Shown one piece after another: positions 35,686 to 46,139 of a DNA stretch of 64,000 nucleotides. How positions within the stretch are numbered: the stretch's first letter is position 1; each line of letters begins with the position of its first letter. Source of the DNA: Chrysomallon squamiferum (lineage: Eukaryota; Mollusca; Gastropoda; Neomphalida; Peltospiridae); NCBI GenBank assembly GCA_012295275.1, contig CM022677.1, positions 11,718,574 to 11,782,573 on the forward strand, in the 5' to 3' direction. Made by a program: the position numbers and the translations under genes. Under the pieces are notes generated by a model. It saw only the letters and a program-made list of their open reading frames with translations, did no database searches and was not told the DNA's origin.

Positions 35686-36500
35686 CCAGTTTCTAATATA
35701 AGTGTACTTGTTTGTTGACCTCATTGTTTAACGCATCATATACGTAATGACAATTTACATCTACAATGGACAGCTAATATATATATGATTTAATTATTAC
35801 AAGCAGTGTAACCCATTATTGACTACTGATAATACAAATTTGCTATGCATATCAAAAGAGACTTGTCGACGTTTGGCTGAAATAAGTAGACACTGGTAAT
35901 GTTAATACTTTAAACATACGGACCTATGAAAATAACAATATAAAAAACAAAAACAAAAATTATTATAAATATTCACATACAGCATATTTGATTATTTTGT
36001 TGTTGTTTTTTTATTATTATTTTTTAGTAAATAAATAAATTAATTAATTAAACAATCCTTAAAAATATGTCTCCTTTTACAAGTTAAAACGATCTTTAAT
36101 TTTCATCTCAAGAACAAAGAATTAACTAGTGTAACAGATATTACAATGAGCAAGCATGTTTATATAGTTTTTGTCCTTGTATCTTATGTCTAAAGGCAAA
36201 GTGTAGCATTTGCAATGATTCTAAGGCCTTGAAGAAAATCGAGAGACAAGAGGACGTAATTATTATATTTTGAACGAGAGTAATCATTTACACAAACAGG
36301 CATCTTTGAAAAATACTGCGGAATTAACCAAGAAAGAAAGAAGGGATGAAAAAAATTAATAAAAGAAATCAGTAAAATCCAATAACAAATGCTTTTACTA
36401 TATATTTTATTATTTATTTATTATTTTAAATATTTACAAACAACAAATTAATCAATAAGCAAGAAATCTCTTTCTTGGATCCGCGCACATTAAAAGTTGC
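34340..36500. other. Spacer or MCC 5' intron
   Basis: AAT runs (34480-34505), an AG run at 35648-35682 and AT-rich text. On the minus strand at about 35160-35310 a frame reads SEWTDDTNKLSYTDYLKVAN and a nearby ATG frame gives MTEEFGEEYEENAVDRDN. These could be 5' exon material, but no splice context is convincing and I do not call them. Confidence 0.5.
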
Positions 36501-36512
36501 ATCGTGTTTCAT

Positions 36513-37999
36513 TTATTCTTCTGGATTTGTGGAACATAGTCGCTTGAATACTTGCTCTTTTTCTAGAATCCAGTAAGTTGATACCCATTTAGAGCCAATA
36601 AGAACGGGACAAGCCCCGTGAATTGTCATTTTGTTAGGTGAACCATTCCGATATAAAATATAGCTGCACCTAATTTAGGTTGTATTCTTACACTAAGATA
36701 AGGAAACACTGTTGCACCTCCTTCTACATCACTCAAATAGTTTAACCACGTGGCAATTCTGTTTTCACCGGAAGAATATGCTATGTTGAAATAGTCAGTA
36801 TGAGCCGTGAACTGTCCGCCTATTCCGTAGTTTGCCACCTGAAGTGGTTCTGAAGCTTTCATTGAAATACCTGTGATTGCTTCAATTCTTCTCTGAATTC
36901 TCGCGTCTGCTTCTATGAAACCTCTTCCTAGACATCTATGTTTGTTAATTCTTTTCTCAGATTTGATATTTTTTCCACAGTGATTGATTTCAGATGTTTG
37001 TAAAAGTGGCAAAGAAACTGTTTTAATGTCTTCAATTTCAGCATCACTGATAAAATCATGATAGAGAACAATTTTCGGTGAGAAATGCAGAATCTCTTCT
37101 TTAGCAGGCTTAAGAATTAGAAGCGGATTTTTGTTGTTGTAATGGTAGCGACATTTCAGACGATGTTTCTGTCGTATTTTAATAACGTCTTCACCACGAC
37201 AGAGAGCATCGAAAGTTGTTTTTTCTTTAACTCTGGCATTTTCTTTTCTCTTTTCTGTCCTTGAATACTTTTTCCTTCTGTTCGGAGCACGTTCAAATCC
37301 AGGAGCTAAAATTAACTGTTCATTTGTCAGATTTAAAACTTGCTCTATCTGTCCCGCTAATTCTCTACCGTTAATTTCATAGTCATGAAATACGCTCTGA
37401 ATTGTTTCCGTTCTTTGTTTCTCTAGACTTATGTCCATCCAAATGTGTACATATTTGTATTTTTTAATTTTGTATGCGAGGCGACCTAATTGATAACAGT
37501 CTTCTGCTGATAATCTCTGTATATATCGTTCATATATAAAACCGTCTGCTAATCTTGTAGCATTTAATTTGTACGTGTCTTGAAGTCGAAACACAGCTGC
37601 AGCGGCCCCTTCTAAATCTTCATAACTTGGAAGATGTTCACGAATTTCTTGTAGTTCAGTCAGCTCTGTCTGGGACGTAATACTTTCGTTAAGAATAGGC
37701 TCTACATCTAGTTCCCAATCCAAAGTGAAACGTTTAATATATAAAAATGCACCAATTGGGTTGGCTATGTAACGATTTGGATCTTTTAGTGCGGTCGAAC
37801 ACTGATGTTCAATTTGATCGGAAATTGTTTTCAACTTTTCCAATTTAGTTCCTTCTTCATAAACATGACTGAAATTTCTTAATGCTGTTCCCAAGTCTCT
37901 TCCTGCTAGTACAGAGCTGTACAGATGTGATACGGACGTAAACAGTTCTGAATTCACAGCTGATAAAAGCAAAACTAAAATAATGAACTGCTGATACAT
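36513..37999 (-). CDS. P4HA: Prolyl 4-hydroxylase alpha subunit, single exon, frame break near C-terminus
   Basis: The protein would hydroxylate prolines in collagen-like chains in the ER, using Fe(II), 2-oxoglutarate and ascorbate. From ATG at 37997-37999 there is a signal peptide (FIILVLLLSAVNS), the P4Ha N-terminal domain (to about residue 120), a TPR-like peptide-binding region (about 130-200, ERYIQRLSAEDCYQLGRLAY), and the C-terminal 2OG-Fe(II) dioxygenase domain (about 295 on): VANYGIGGQFTAHTDYFN with the first Fe ligands His and Asp, and RIATWLNYLSDVEGGATVFP. The main frame ends at 36626, after 457 residues. A shift near 36649-36660 restores YRNGSPNKMTIHGACPVLIG, SKWVSTYW and an end at 36513, with the third Fe ligand His and the 2OG-binding Lys. 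The family usually has FWYNL at the break, so 3n+1 bases seem missing. No introns are seen. The symbol is family-level. Confidence 0.9.
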
Positions 38000-38264
38000 A
38001 TTTGAAGGTGTCTACTAGTGTTATGAATACCTAAATATCTGGTATAAAAATAGAGTTATGATGAATATAATTCTAAATATATATCAGTTTAAAATACGCA
38101 GGTTATTAAACTGATGGGGGGGGTGATAAAATGACACGTTTCATTATTTTATCTTTCATTTCTATTTCATTTTATTCGTTTATTTTATTTATTTTATTAT
38201 ATTTATTTTTCTTATTTGTTGTACATTTGTTTTTATCTCCGAGTTTACATGTGTTTGTGTGTAC

Positions 38265-38268
<4 letters not shown>

Positions 38269-38303
<35 letters not shown>

Positions 38304-38308
38304 TGTAT
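38269..38308. repeat. GT microsatellite
   Basis: A GT run with one TATG interruption, about 270 bases upstream of the prolyl hydroxylase start codon. Confidence 0.95.
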
Positions 38309-38584
38309 GAAACACTTTTGGTATGTTACGTTTCTGTTATCCTTTAATGTAACTACCTATTTTTCTATTTGTCTGCCTGTCTTTCTATCATGATGGAAAT
38401 TACATTAATAATTTGATTATGTCAGAACAAAGTAAGATAGAGTAGAAAAAACACTCCTCAAGAAGAAATGAAAAATATACAGTTTTTGGATGTGGATGAG
38501 CCTTCAGAAAGAAAGAACAGAAACAATTCAGGAAGAATCTCGATATGGGGTCTAATTAAATGTCAGTTTTAAGTTATTAATCTT

Positions 38585-38660
38585 GTATGCAAACTCTGAT
38601 ATTAGCAGCATTAAGTAAATAAATACTGTACAGTGACGTGATATTAGCCATATTAACGAA
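38585..38660. repeat. Copy of the window-start repeat unit
   Basis: TGATATTAGCAGCATTAAGT, then AAATAAATACTGTACAGTGA and CGTGATATTAGC, match the 42-43 bp unit of 1-375. An ATT/GTT run follows, then the gap. Confidence 0.85.
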
Positions 38661-38669
38661 AAGATTTGT

Positions 38670-38714
<45 letters not shown>

Positions 38715-38776
38715 GTTGTTGTTGTTGTTGTTGTTAAACCTTAAAAAATTAGTATAAAGAATAAACATAATAAAAT

Positions 38777-38976
38777 NNNNNNNNNNNNNNNNNNNNNNNN
38801 NNNNNNNNNNNNNNNNNNNNNNNNNNNNNNNNNNNNNNNNNNNNNNNNNNNNNNNNNNNNNNNNNNNNNNNNNNNNNNNNNNNNNNNNNNNNNNNNNNNN
38901 NNNNNNNNNNNNNNNNNNNNNNNNNNNNNNNNNNNNNNNNNNNNNNNNNNNNNNNNNNNNNNNNNNNNNNNNNNNN
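38777..38976. other. Assembly gap, 200 N
   Basis: Exactly 200 N, which suggests a fixed-size scaffold join. True distance, and continuity of features across it, are unknown. Confidence 1.
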
Positions 38977-39398
38977 TATTGCCTTATTGTATCCGGACTA
39001 AAGATCACGGACTGTCCGAGAATATGACTGTGTGTTTGTTGTTGTTGTGTTTTACCCACAGCTTGGCTCTGATGATGGCTACCAATTCGGCCGTATACAC
39101 CGAAAGGTGATTTCTGATACGGCCGAATTGTATGCATGTGTGTTTGTTTGTGTGATATTGGGCTATGAAGGCGAATCCTACTCTCCCGTTGTCTGGGTTT
39201 TTGGATCCGTCAGTGTAGATGTGCGTGTGTTGTTTGTAGTGGTCGTTTGCTGCTGCCAAAAATATGGCTTTTTTGAACGGTGGGATCTCTGTTTTGTCAG
39301 TTTCTCTTTTGATCAGGAAAGGTGTGTTTATTGTCGGTTTTGTTTCTTTGTGGTATGCCGCCAGTGACATTTCACCTATTCCTGTTTCCCTTTCGATA
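38977..39398 (-). mobile_element. LINE fragment (RNase H part), second copy
   Basis: The minus-strand frame reads RETGIGEMSLAAYHKETKP, FKKAIFLAAANDHYKQHTHI, YTDGSKNPDNGRVGFAFIAQ and IFSDS, matching 24765-25135 of the LINE at 22200-25295. The left end is cut by the gap, the right end stops abruptly near 39398. About 11 extra bases at 39107-39120 create a perfect inverted repeat (see findings). Confidence 0.85.
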
Positions 39399-39399
39399 T

Positions 39400-40230
39400 G
39401 CGTATTAATTAGAGTAAGTTTAAATACTGCTGTTCAGAAATGTGTTATGATGGTTCACTGTGGAGTGTTATAAACAGACGACTGTCACGTGATCGCACCT
39501 TTAAACACCTTGGATGTTTTATTAAGGCTCAGTGTAGGGTAACAAGGTGCTTTCATGGCCACCTAACAAGGAATATAAACGCCAAAATGACAGCAAACTA
39601 TATAAATCAGTAAGTCTACCTATCCACTTTACAAGTTAAGGTTTACATTAATTATTTAATTATGATATATACAGGTGACTTGATAATAATACATTATAAA
39701 ACATACGTTTAAATCATTTTGATTAATGATACGAGTAAGGTTATAAAGGGAACCAAGACAAAATAAGAATCTGCACGGAGGACAGATTAAAACCTTAAAT
39801 GTTACTGACACAGGTTAATTGCACAGGTTAATTGCACATTACACTCTATAAAAACAAGAATAGACAACTCCTTACCATACTCGTCCGTAAAGACATGCCA
39901 GCACATAAATACTTTTTATTATTAATAACCATCTACTTTATCTCTTCAAGAAAATACATTCTAATAACATCTGCCTGTAAAATAATGTCATTCAAGATTT
40001 TCTTAATTAATTTTTTCGTTATTATTATGTATTATCATTGTTGTTGTTTGTTTGTTCGATTTAACTGGTTTCGATAATCCATTTGTTGTCCAAAAGTTGT
40101 TACAAAATTATTGATAAAGTCACACAAAAAATAAAAAGGAAGCTCAAATCTGCGACGAGGGCATTTTACATAACCAATAAACTAATGTTTACAAATCGTA
40201 TGTAATTTTTACAGACATAAAGACAAACAG
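39400..40230. other. AT-rich spacer
   Basis: No gene is supported. CACGTGA at about 39488 is the only motif-like site. The direct repeat CAGGTTAATTGCACA occurs at about 39811-39837. Confidence 0.5.
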
Positions 40231-40238
40231 TGAAATAC

Positions 40239-40363
40239 CTAAATGGAGAAGTTCTGGTATCATGGCAACATCATGTGTATATCGTCTGCTGGGCTTCGAG
40301 AGAATTACAACTTTTGTGTTTTCCAGATCTGGTATCAAATGAAGTGGGATCAGTTCTGCCCAT
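40239..40363 (-). CDS. LigB-like gene, exon 2
   Basis: The acceptor is CATATTAAG and the donor CATTTAG/GTATTT. Spliced to the exon at 40764 in phase, it reads WAELIPLHLIPDLENTKVVI, LSKPSRRYTHDVAMIPELL. The P-E-L and hydrophobic strand pattern match the continuation of class III extradiol dioxygenase-like (LigB/MEMO fold) proteins. Later exons were not found on this side of the gap. Confidence 0.75.
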
Positions 40364-40763
40364 CTTAATATGTGCCAAATAAATAAATAAATAAATAAAT
40401 AAATATGTAACAAAATAAATACAAGAAACGAAATTTAAAAGAAAAAATTGTATGACTCTACTTTACAAGAGTATTTATAAATAATGTCAGTTTTGGGATA
40501 AAATATATAGAAACATTTCTGTATAATATATTATCAATGGGATTATAAATAAATATATAATTTTTATGTACTGTACGTTTCGAAAACGGCATATTGTGGG
40601 TCCTCAGTCTTTTGTGAGACGCTGCATTAAACGAAATCATAAACTGGTTTATCAATAACTATATTTTTCTACGATAATGTTTTCTTGCTGTCAGTATTAT
40701 TAGTCTATGCTAATTTAAAAAAGAAGTGTTTATGCTCATTTTTACATGCATGCTATTTCTCAC

Positions 40764-41218
40764 CTCAATGGAAATGCTTCATCGCTTTTTCCGGGTGGAT
40801 CATAACCGCTTAATCCCGAAATATTCGGAGCAGAGCCAAATTTATTTACGATGTTTTCCGAAAGTTGGCTAGAAAGATTAGCGGTTACTTTATAACAACA
40901 AGGAGGACAGTTGCAATTATCAGTATCTGCAAAGCCTTCTCCTGTGGGATTTAAATAGAACACAAAGTTATTTAAGTCAGAAATACCATGGGGCGTGCTC
41001 AGAAAAAGTATATCGGGCGATAAAGACAGAATCGTCTGATCGACAGTTTTGCAGGCTTCGTGAATTTTCCACGCTTCTTGTTTTGCTGTGTGGTTGGTTG
41101 TATTGAAATGTTTCGGATCCAGAGCAATTCCGCCGTGCGGCAGAACGAACCCGGCCAGTAGTTTGGAGAAAGATAAATCAAGTGATGTGAAAAACACAAT
41201 CACAATTGCAAAACACAT
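40764..41218 (-). CDS. LigB-like (class III extradiol dioxygenase fold) protein, exon 1
   Basis: From ATG at 41216-41218, a hydrophobic start (MCFAIVIVFFTSLDLSF) is followed by AGFVLPHGGIALDPKHFN, TILSLSPDILFLSTPHGISD, LNNFVFYLNPTGEGFAD, NCPPCCYKVTA and GLSGYDPPGKSDEAFPL, ending at TTGAG/GTGAGA in phase 2. LPHGG and STPHG are the His-containing turns expected at the metal site of LigB-type dioxygenases and their non-enzymatic MEMO relatives. The N-terminal segment may be a signal peptide or membrane anchor. The substrate cannot be told. The frame is intact and joins exon 2. Confidence 0.8.
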
Positions 41219-41659
41219 CTCGACTTTCTATTTCGTTCTTAAATCATATGACTCTAGAGTTACCTGCCCTTCTGTGTTTTTCCTTAAAGAGCAACAATAC
41301 ATCTGTATTTGTATAATGATAATCGATAGAAATTAAAAATCTATATTATCGCCTTGTTAATTTATAAGAGTTTGTTTTCTGAATTGTCCCAATAGTTAAT
41401 ATTTTGTTGATGTTGTTTTTGTTTTTTCTTCTTTCATGTATTTGTTTGTCATTGTCATCATCATCATCAGCAGCAGCAGCTGCAGCATCATTGTTACCAT
41501 TATTTTCTTGTTATTTTTATGGGCAAAGGGCGTGTACATGAAACGTTAAGCGATGCATCACAGTAGTTTGTATCAATACATTGTTTTAGAAAAACGTTCT
41601 TTAAAACAGATTTATATAACACTACATGGTTGCTTTGGAGTAACATCAAAGTTTATTAT

Positions 41660-41667
41660 TACCATCA

Positions 41668-41719
<52 letters not shown>

Positions 41720-41735
41720 CATCATTATTAAAAGT
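41660..41735. repeat. ATT microsatellite
   Basis: ATT run of about 60 bases flanked by ATC repeats. Confidence 0.95.
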
Positions 41736-41831
41736 TGATCTCTAAGTGACAAAATCTGAGGTAATAATGGCGTATTACTTTAGCTCCTTTTCAGCGGCCG
41801 CGCCTCACATTTTTCTTTCGTAATTCAGCAT

Positions 41832-41970
41832 CATCGAAGCTGTAATAGCATGTTGTAGATAACGCTGCATCCGAAACACTGTGTTACCTGTAAGTGTGAT
41901 AGGCCTGCATCAAAGCTGTAATAACATGTTGTAGATGACGCTGCATCCGAAACACTGTGTTACCTAATAA
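41832..41970. repeat. Tandem duplication, 76 bp period
   Basis: CATCGAAGCTGTAATAGCAT plus GTTGTAGATAACGCTGCATC and CGAAACACTGTGTTACCT at 41832 recurs at 41908 with five or so differences. On the minus strand each copy ends in CAG/GTAACA or TTAG/GTAACA, a donor-like junction, so the duplication may include an exon end. Confidence 0.85.
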
Positions 41971-42195
41971 ATAAACATTTTTCTTTTCATCTTGTACAGG
42001 TGGATTTCTTTGGTTCTCCCGATCGTTCACGTCCAATGCAAGGACACCGACGTCCATGGGCTCCACCCTCTTCCCGTGTGTAGCGGGCCACGTGAAAAGC
42101 ACGACCTGGAGCTGACTGGAAGCGAAAAGCAGCTCAAAGCCTGAACTGGCAAAAACAACTGATGAACAGAAAAGTTGACAAAACGTTTGAAACAC
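41884..42195 (-). CDS. Exon-like open frame, product unrecognised
   Basis: A 103-codon frame contains FASSGFELLFASSQLQVVLF, WPATHGKRVEPMDVGVLALD and MQRHLQHVITALMQAYHTYR. It lies in a local GC-rich island (42000-42110) and could start at an acceptor TTCATCAG near 42168 and end at a donor TTACAG/GTAACA near 41887. The family is not recognised. It is upstream of the LigB-like gene on the same strand, but a link is not shown. Confidence 0.35.
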   Translation of the reverse strand: MFQTFCQLFCSSVVFASSGFELLFASSQLQVVLFTWPATHGKRVEPMDVGVLALDVNDRENQRNPPVQDEKKNVYLLGNTVFRMQRHLQHVITALMQAYHTYR

Positions 42196-42299
42196 GAAAC
42201 ATCAAAAACATGTAAATCATGCCAGTCATTTATATCTTGATCAGTGGTGGTGACAGAAAATGAAAGAAGTTTTTTCCTCTCAATGTTGCATTTATGAAC

Positions 42300-44470
42300 A
42301 TTATATTTACATAAAAGTAACAATAATTCAGAAATGTTTTAGAATACATACATATATATATATTCAACCCATGTACGATATATATTTAAAAAAAAATAAA
42401 GTTTAATAATTTACTAAATTAAAAGGTGGTGTTGTTTTCTCTTTCATGTAATAAGGTTGAGCACAGATTTTGTTTTTAAAATCTACATTATTACATAATT
42501 AAGTATAGTTTATGAATTTTAATTTGTACTATTTATTTATTATTTTGAAAGGTGCAAACTCATTTCAGAAATGATATCAGATTTTATTCATCTGAGAAGA
42601 CAGAAATCTCGTGTGGTTAGCCGCTCTGTATATTTTATAGGATATTGCTACTTTTTTCAGTGTCATTACTTTGAAAGACCTTTCTATATACAGATAGACA
42701 AACAGACCAACAGAGTAGAGACAGAAGTGTATGTACTTAAGTTATAACGTATAAATATTTCACTCTAGTTTTCTTACTCTCTGTGTCACTCTCCAGATTA
42801 CTCTAATTAGATGGATTATTTTATTTTACCAGATGTTTAAGTATAATTAAGTAATATAGGTTGTGTGTTTAATCAGCAGATGATGACTATCCCTCATTAA
42901 CAATTTATTGGTACTTCCAGTCATACCTCCCTCTAACTCCACATATTCCTCATCACCCAGTTTATAGATTAAGCCAAATTCCATTGTTATATCACTCAAT
43001 CCATGGACCTACAATGATTACCTTATTTGTTAACAATGTGATAATATCTGAAAAGTAATTGCTTATATAACCAAACACCTTTATGTCCATAATTCCCTTT
43101 TTTTATCCTTTTATTGTTTTCCCAATTCTTCTTTGCACCAAAACGTTCATCCATCCCACCATCTAACACTCCATCCATCCTTACTTACCTGCATGTGTCT
43201 ATCTATCTATCGGTCTATCTATATATTTGTTTTATTTCATCATCAAGTTCTCTGGCTAGTTGTCTATCTGTCTCTTTATTGGTCAACCTGTGGTGTAGCT
43301 TAAACTTGCACCTGCTCACCTCTTTCAAACATAGAAACAGACTTTAATGAAGAAATCATATGATTTTTTTACTCATATACATGTGCCCATTACCTGTCTA
43401 GATAACCATTTATTCATCACTATCCTCTGTCTGTCTATCTGTCTGTCTATATCTATTTTTATTTATATAATTATCTGTCATTCTCTGAAAAATCATACAC
43501 ATATGGCATACTTCTCTGTTTAATAGTTGTTTTCTCTCTGTAACACACAAACACATACAACCACACCTACATATCAGTCTCTCTCAGTCTAGCTATCCAT
43601 AAAATAATCTAACATATAAATATAATCTTATTCACACATTCAGTTATATACCAGTCCTCTAACATAAATACAAATACTCGATTATAAACCTATGTATGTA
43701 TGTATCTATTTATGTAATTTATACTGTGTATGTGTTTGTGTGTGTGTCCATCCATACATCTATATCTACTCTCTCTAACACACACATATATATACACATA
43801 AATATATTCACTCATATATTTATTTATATTTAATCTCTCTATCAGTCAGCTGACTCTCACAAAAAATCCACAAAAAAGCACACTATCTTTGACACACATT
43901 TATATACCCTTCTCTCTAACACATATATTTATACACACACATACACCTCAGTTTATCTGTTACTATATATATCTATCTATATATGTACCTAATTATTGTC
44001 TACCAAATATATCAATCTATCTTTGAAGCGATGTCTATCTCTATATCAATCTATCTCACCTTCTCAGTTATACATAGCCACAGTCTATCTTGCACTCACA
44101 CAAACAAATACGCACACACAAATACACACACACACACATACATACGTATACACTCTATTTACATCCTTTTTAAGTATTTAAATACACTTTTTCTATCTAG
44201 TTATCTATCTATAAATATATTTATTTATCTATCTATTTATGCCATATACATAAGCAACAGAGTCGTTCATTATAGATGTGCAGGTATATACTCATGTCTC
44301 CTTGCATCTATCTATCTTTCTAGTTATCTATCTACCTTTCTTCTGTCTATCAATTTACCTGTCTGTTATCTTCTACCATCTATCCACCCTTTTTTACACA
44401 CACACACACACAAATGTAGTTACTTATCCTTTTATATATATATATATACTAATCATCTTCTGAACATACA
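42300..44470. other. Spacer rich in TCTA, CTGT and CA repeats
   Basis: Pyrimidine-rich text with TATCTATC, TCTGTC and ACACAC runs from about 43190 to 44450. Long open frames rich in Ser, Ile, Tyr and Leu translate these runs and are not genes. Confidence 0.7.
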
Positions 44471-44490
44471 AATAAATTATCATTCCTATA

Positions 44491-44541
44491 CACGTGCTGC
44501 CATCTTGGATTTCGATCGGAAATTTCCGTGAGGTCACGGAA
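44491..44541. promoter_or_regulatory. Cluster of palindromic sites (E-box, YY1-like, kappaB-like)
   Basis: Within 51 bases lie CACGTG (44491-44496), GCCATCTTGG (YY1-like), the perfect palindrome CGGAAATTTCCG (44517-44528, containing a symmetric kappaB-type GGAAATTTCC), and TTCCGTGA-GG-TCACGGAA (44524-44541). GC content is well above the flanks. No gene start is visible nearby, so a regulatory role is inference. Confidence 0.35.
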
Positions 44542-44559
44542 GTTTTAAAATTTCCAAAT

Positions 44560-45995
44560 ATATTATTTTACGACTACTTTCTGAACTTTTTATGATTTAC
44601 GCTGATAAAGATGGTTGTTCATATTACAAAACCGTGATCACAGGCGCCTTTCCTAACTACTTTTTCAACTAAAATAAATGAAATAAATAAATAAAATAAA
44701 TTAAAAAAATTAAATGAAAAACATTAAACGAAATAGCAATTTTACAATAATTCATCAAATCATAATATCACGTTAAATAAACCAAAAATACTGGAAACTG
44801 GTTTGTTAAAACACAAAGAAAACGCAGAGAATGTGAATAAGCTGGTTGTATCTGCTACAAAACATTATACAGAATTGGTTATTTTCATCTAAAAGCAACA
44901 AATCTAATTTACCGTGACCTTGCATATGCGAGGAGTAATCTATTTCAGAAGTTCGTGGTCTAAGAGAAATAACTCTATTTAACACGCACGTTGGTAAATA
45001 ACAAAAAAGACTGAGTGCTGGGTAAAATTTTAAAAAAAAAACGAATAATAAAAAAAAAAAAAAAAAAAAAAAAAAACATTCATGTCGCATGAATATAGAT
45101 CATTCACTGAATTTACTAAATTCACTAAAATTATTTTTAGTTGGGGTAATTCGGGCCTCGGGGCAATTCGGGCCTCCGAGGTATATTATGACTTGCAGTC
45201 GCTATACTGCATTTTGAGGTTTCAAAAGTGATTGTTATTTTTTAGTCCTATAGACATAAGGTTAGTGATAAATTATAACAGGTAAACATATAATCGGTTT
45301 TTAAGTTCAGCAGAAGAAACTTGATTAATATGTGGTAATTAGGCAAGAAATATGCTTTGTATTTTACTCCACCACTTGGGGCAATAAAATCAAAAGGATG
45401 AGGTATGCCGAGGCATTGTATTCTTGTGTGATGTTTGTCAAGGAGTTTAGTTTATTGAAGTTTTCAATTTGACTTGTATTATGATTAGGACTAATGATTT
45501 TAATTAGTATTATTGCAATTAGTGTTGTTGTTTTTATCGTTAATATCGTTATGTCAGTATACAGTCATTATAAAGAAAGAAACAATTATCAACAAATAAA
45601 CAGATAGAGAGATAGACACACACAGACACAGCACACGCATAGAAAAGAAATAGTTTGGTATACGTGTTTGCCTTAGAGGATAGTTATATACAGGATTTCA
45701 TATCAGTGAGAGGGTATTTATGTATATAGTTAAATAACAGACAGATAGATACATTGATAGACATAGAGATAGATAGACATTTTACATTTCATAGGCAAAT
45801 GAACTTGTAAGAAAATGTTTGTACATGCATTATTATATAATATCACATTAACCTCGCTTTTCACAACTTTTCTTTTATTCGTCATTTTAATTATTCAGTT
45901 CAGTTTTGGGTTTTTCTATCTGTCTGTGTGTCTGTATGTGTGTCTCACTCTCCATCTATTTGTCTGTCTATCTATCTATCCACCTACCTATCTAC
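44560..45995. other. AT-rich spacer
   Basis: Poly-A of about 28 bases at 45048-45076, a direct repeat of AATTCGGGCCTC at about 45148 and 45165, and ATAG/ACAGATAG runs. No gene is supported. Confidence 0.6.
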
Positions 45996-46002
45996 CTCTC
46001 AG

Positions 46003-46134
46003 ATTACAGTGATAAGTGCAGGTGTCGCTGTAATTAAAACCTCAGTAAAAGAAATGATAAACACTGCAGAAAACATTGATAATAAAGCAGCGATGATATT
46101 TTATCTCACTGGGAGAGGTTCTGTCTATGCCTAA
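46003..46134 (+). CDS. Putative terminal exon, product unrecognised
   Basis: After a TCTA-rich pyrimidine tract and the acceptor TACCTCTCAG, 43 codons run to TAA: ITVISAGVAVIKTSVKEMIN, TAENIDNKAAMIFYLTGRGS, VYA. The beta-alpha pattern and even codon use look coding. No family is assigned. No upstream exon was identified, as the 2 kb upstream is repeat-rich. Confidence 0.4.
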   Translation: MTVISAGVAVIKTSVKEMINTAENIDNKAAMIFYLTGRGSVYA

Positions 46135-46139
46135 AATAC

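Noticed and set aside
43983-44531. 182-codon frame with apparent hydrophobic segments.
   Set aside because: Composition follows TCTA, CA and TA repeats. There is no domain or codon bias.
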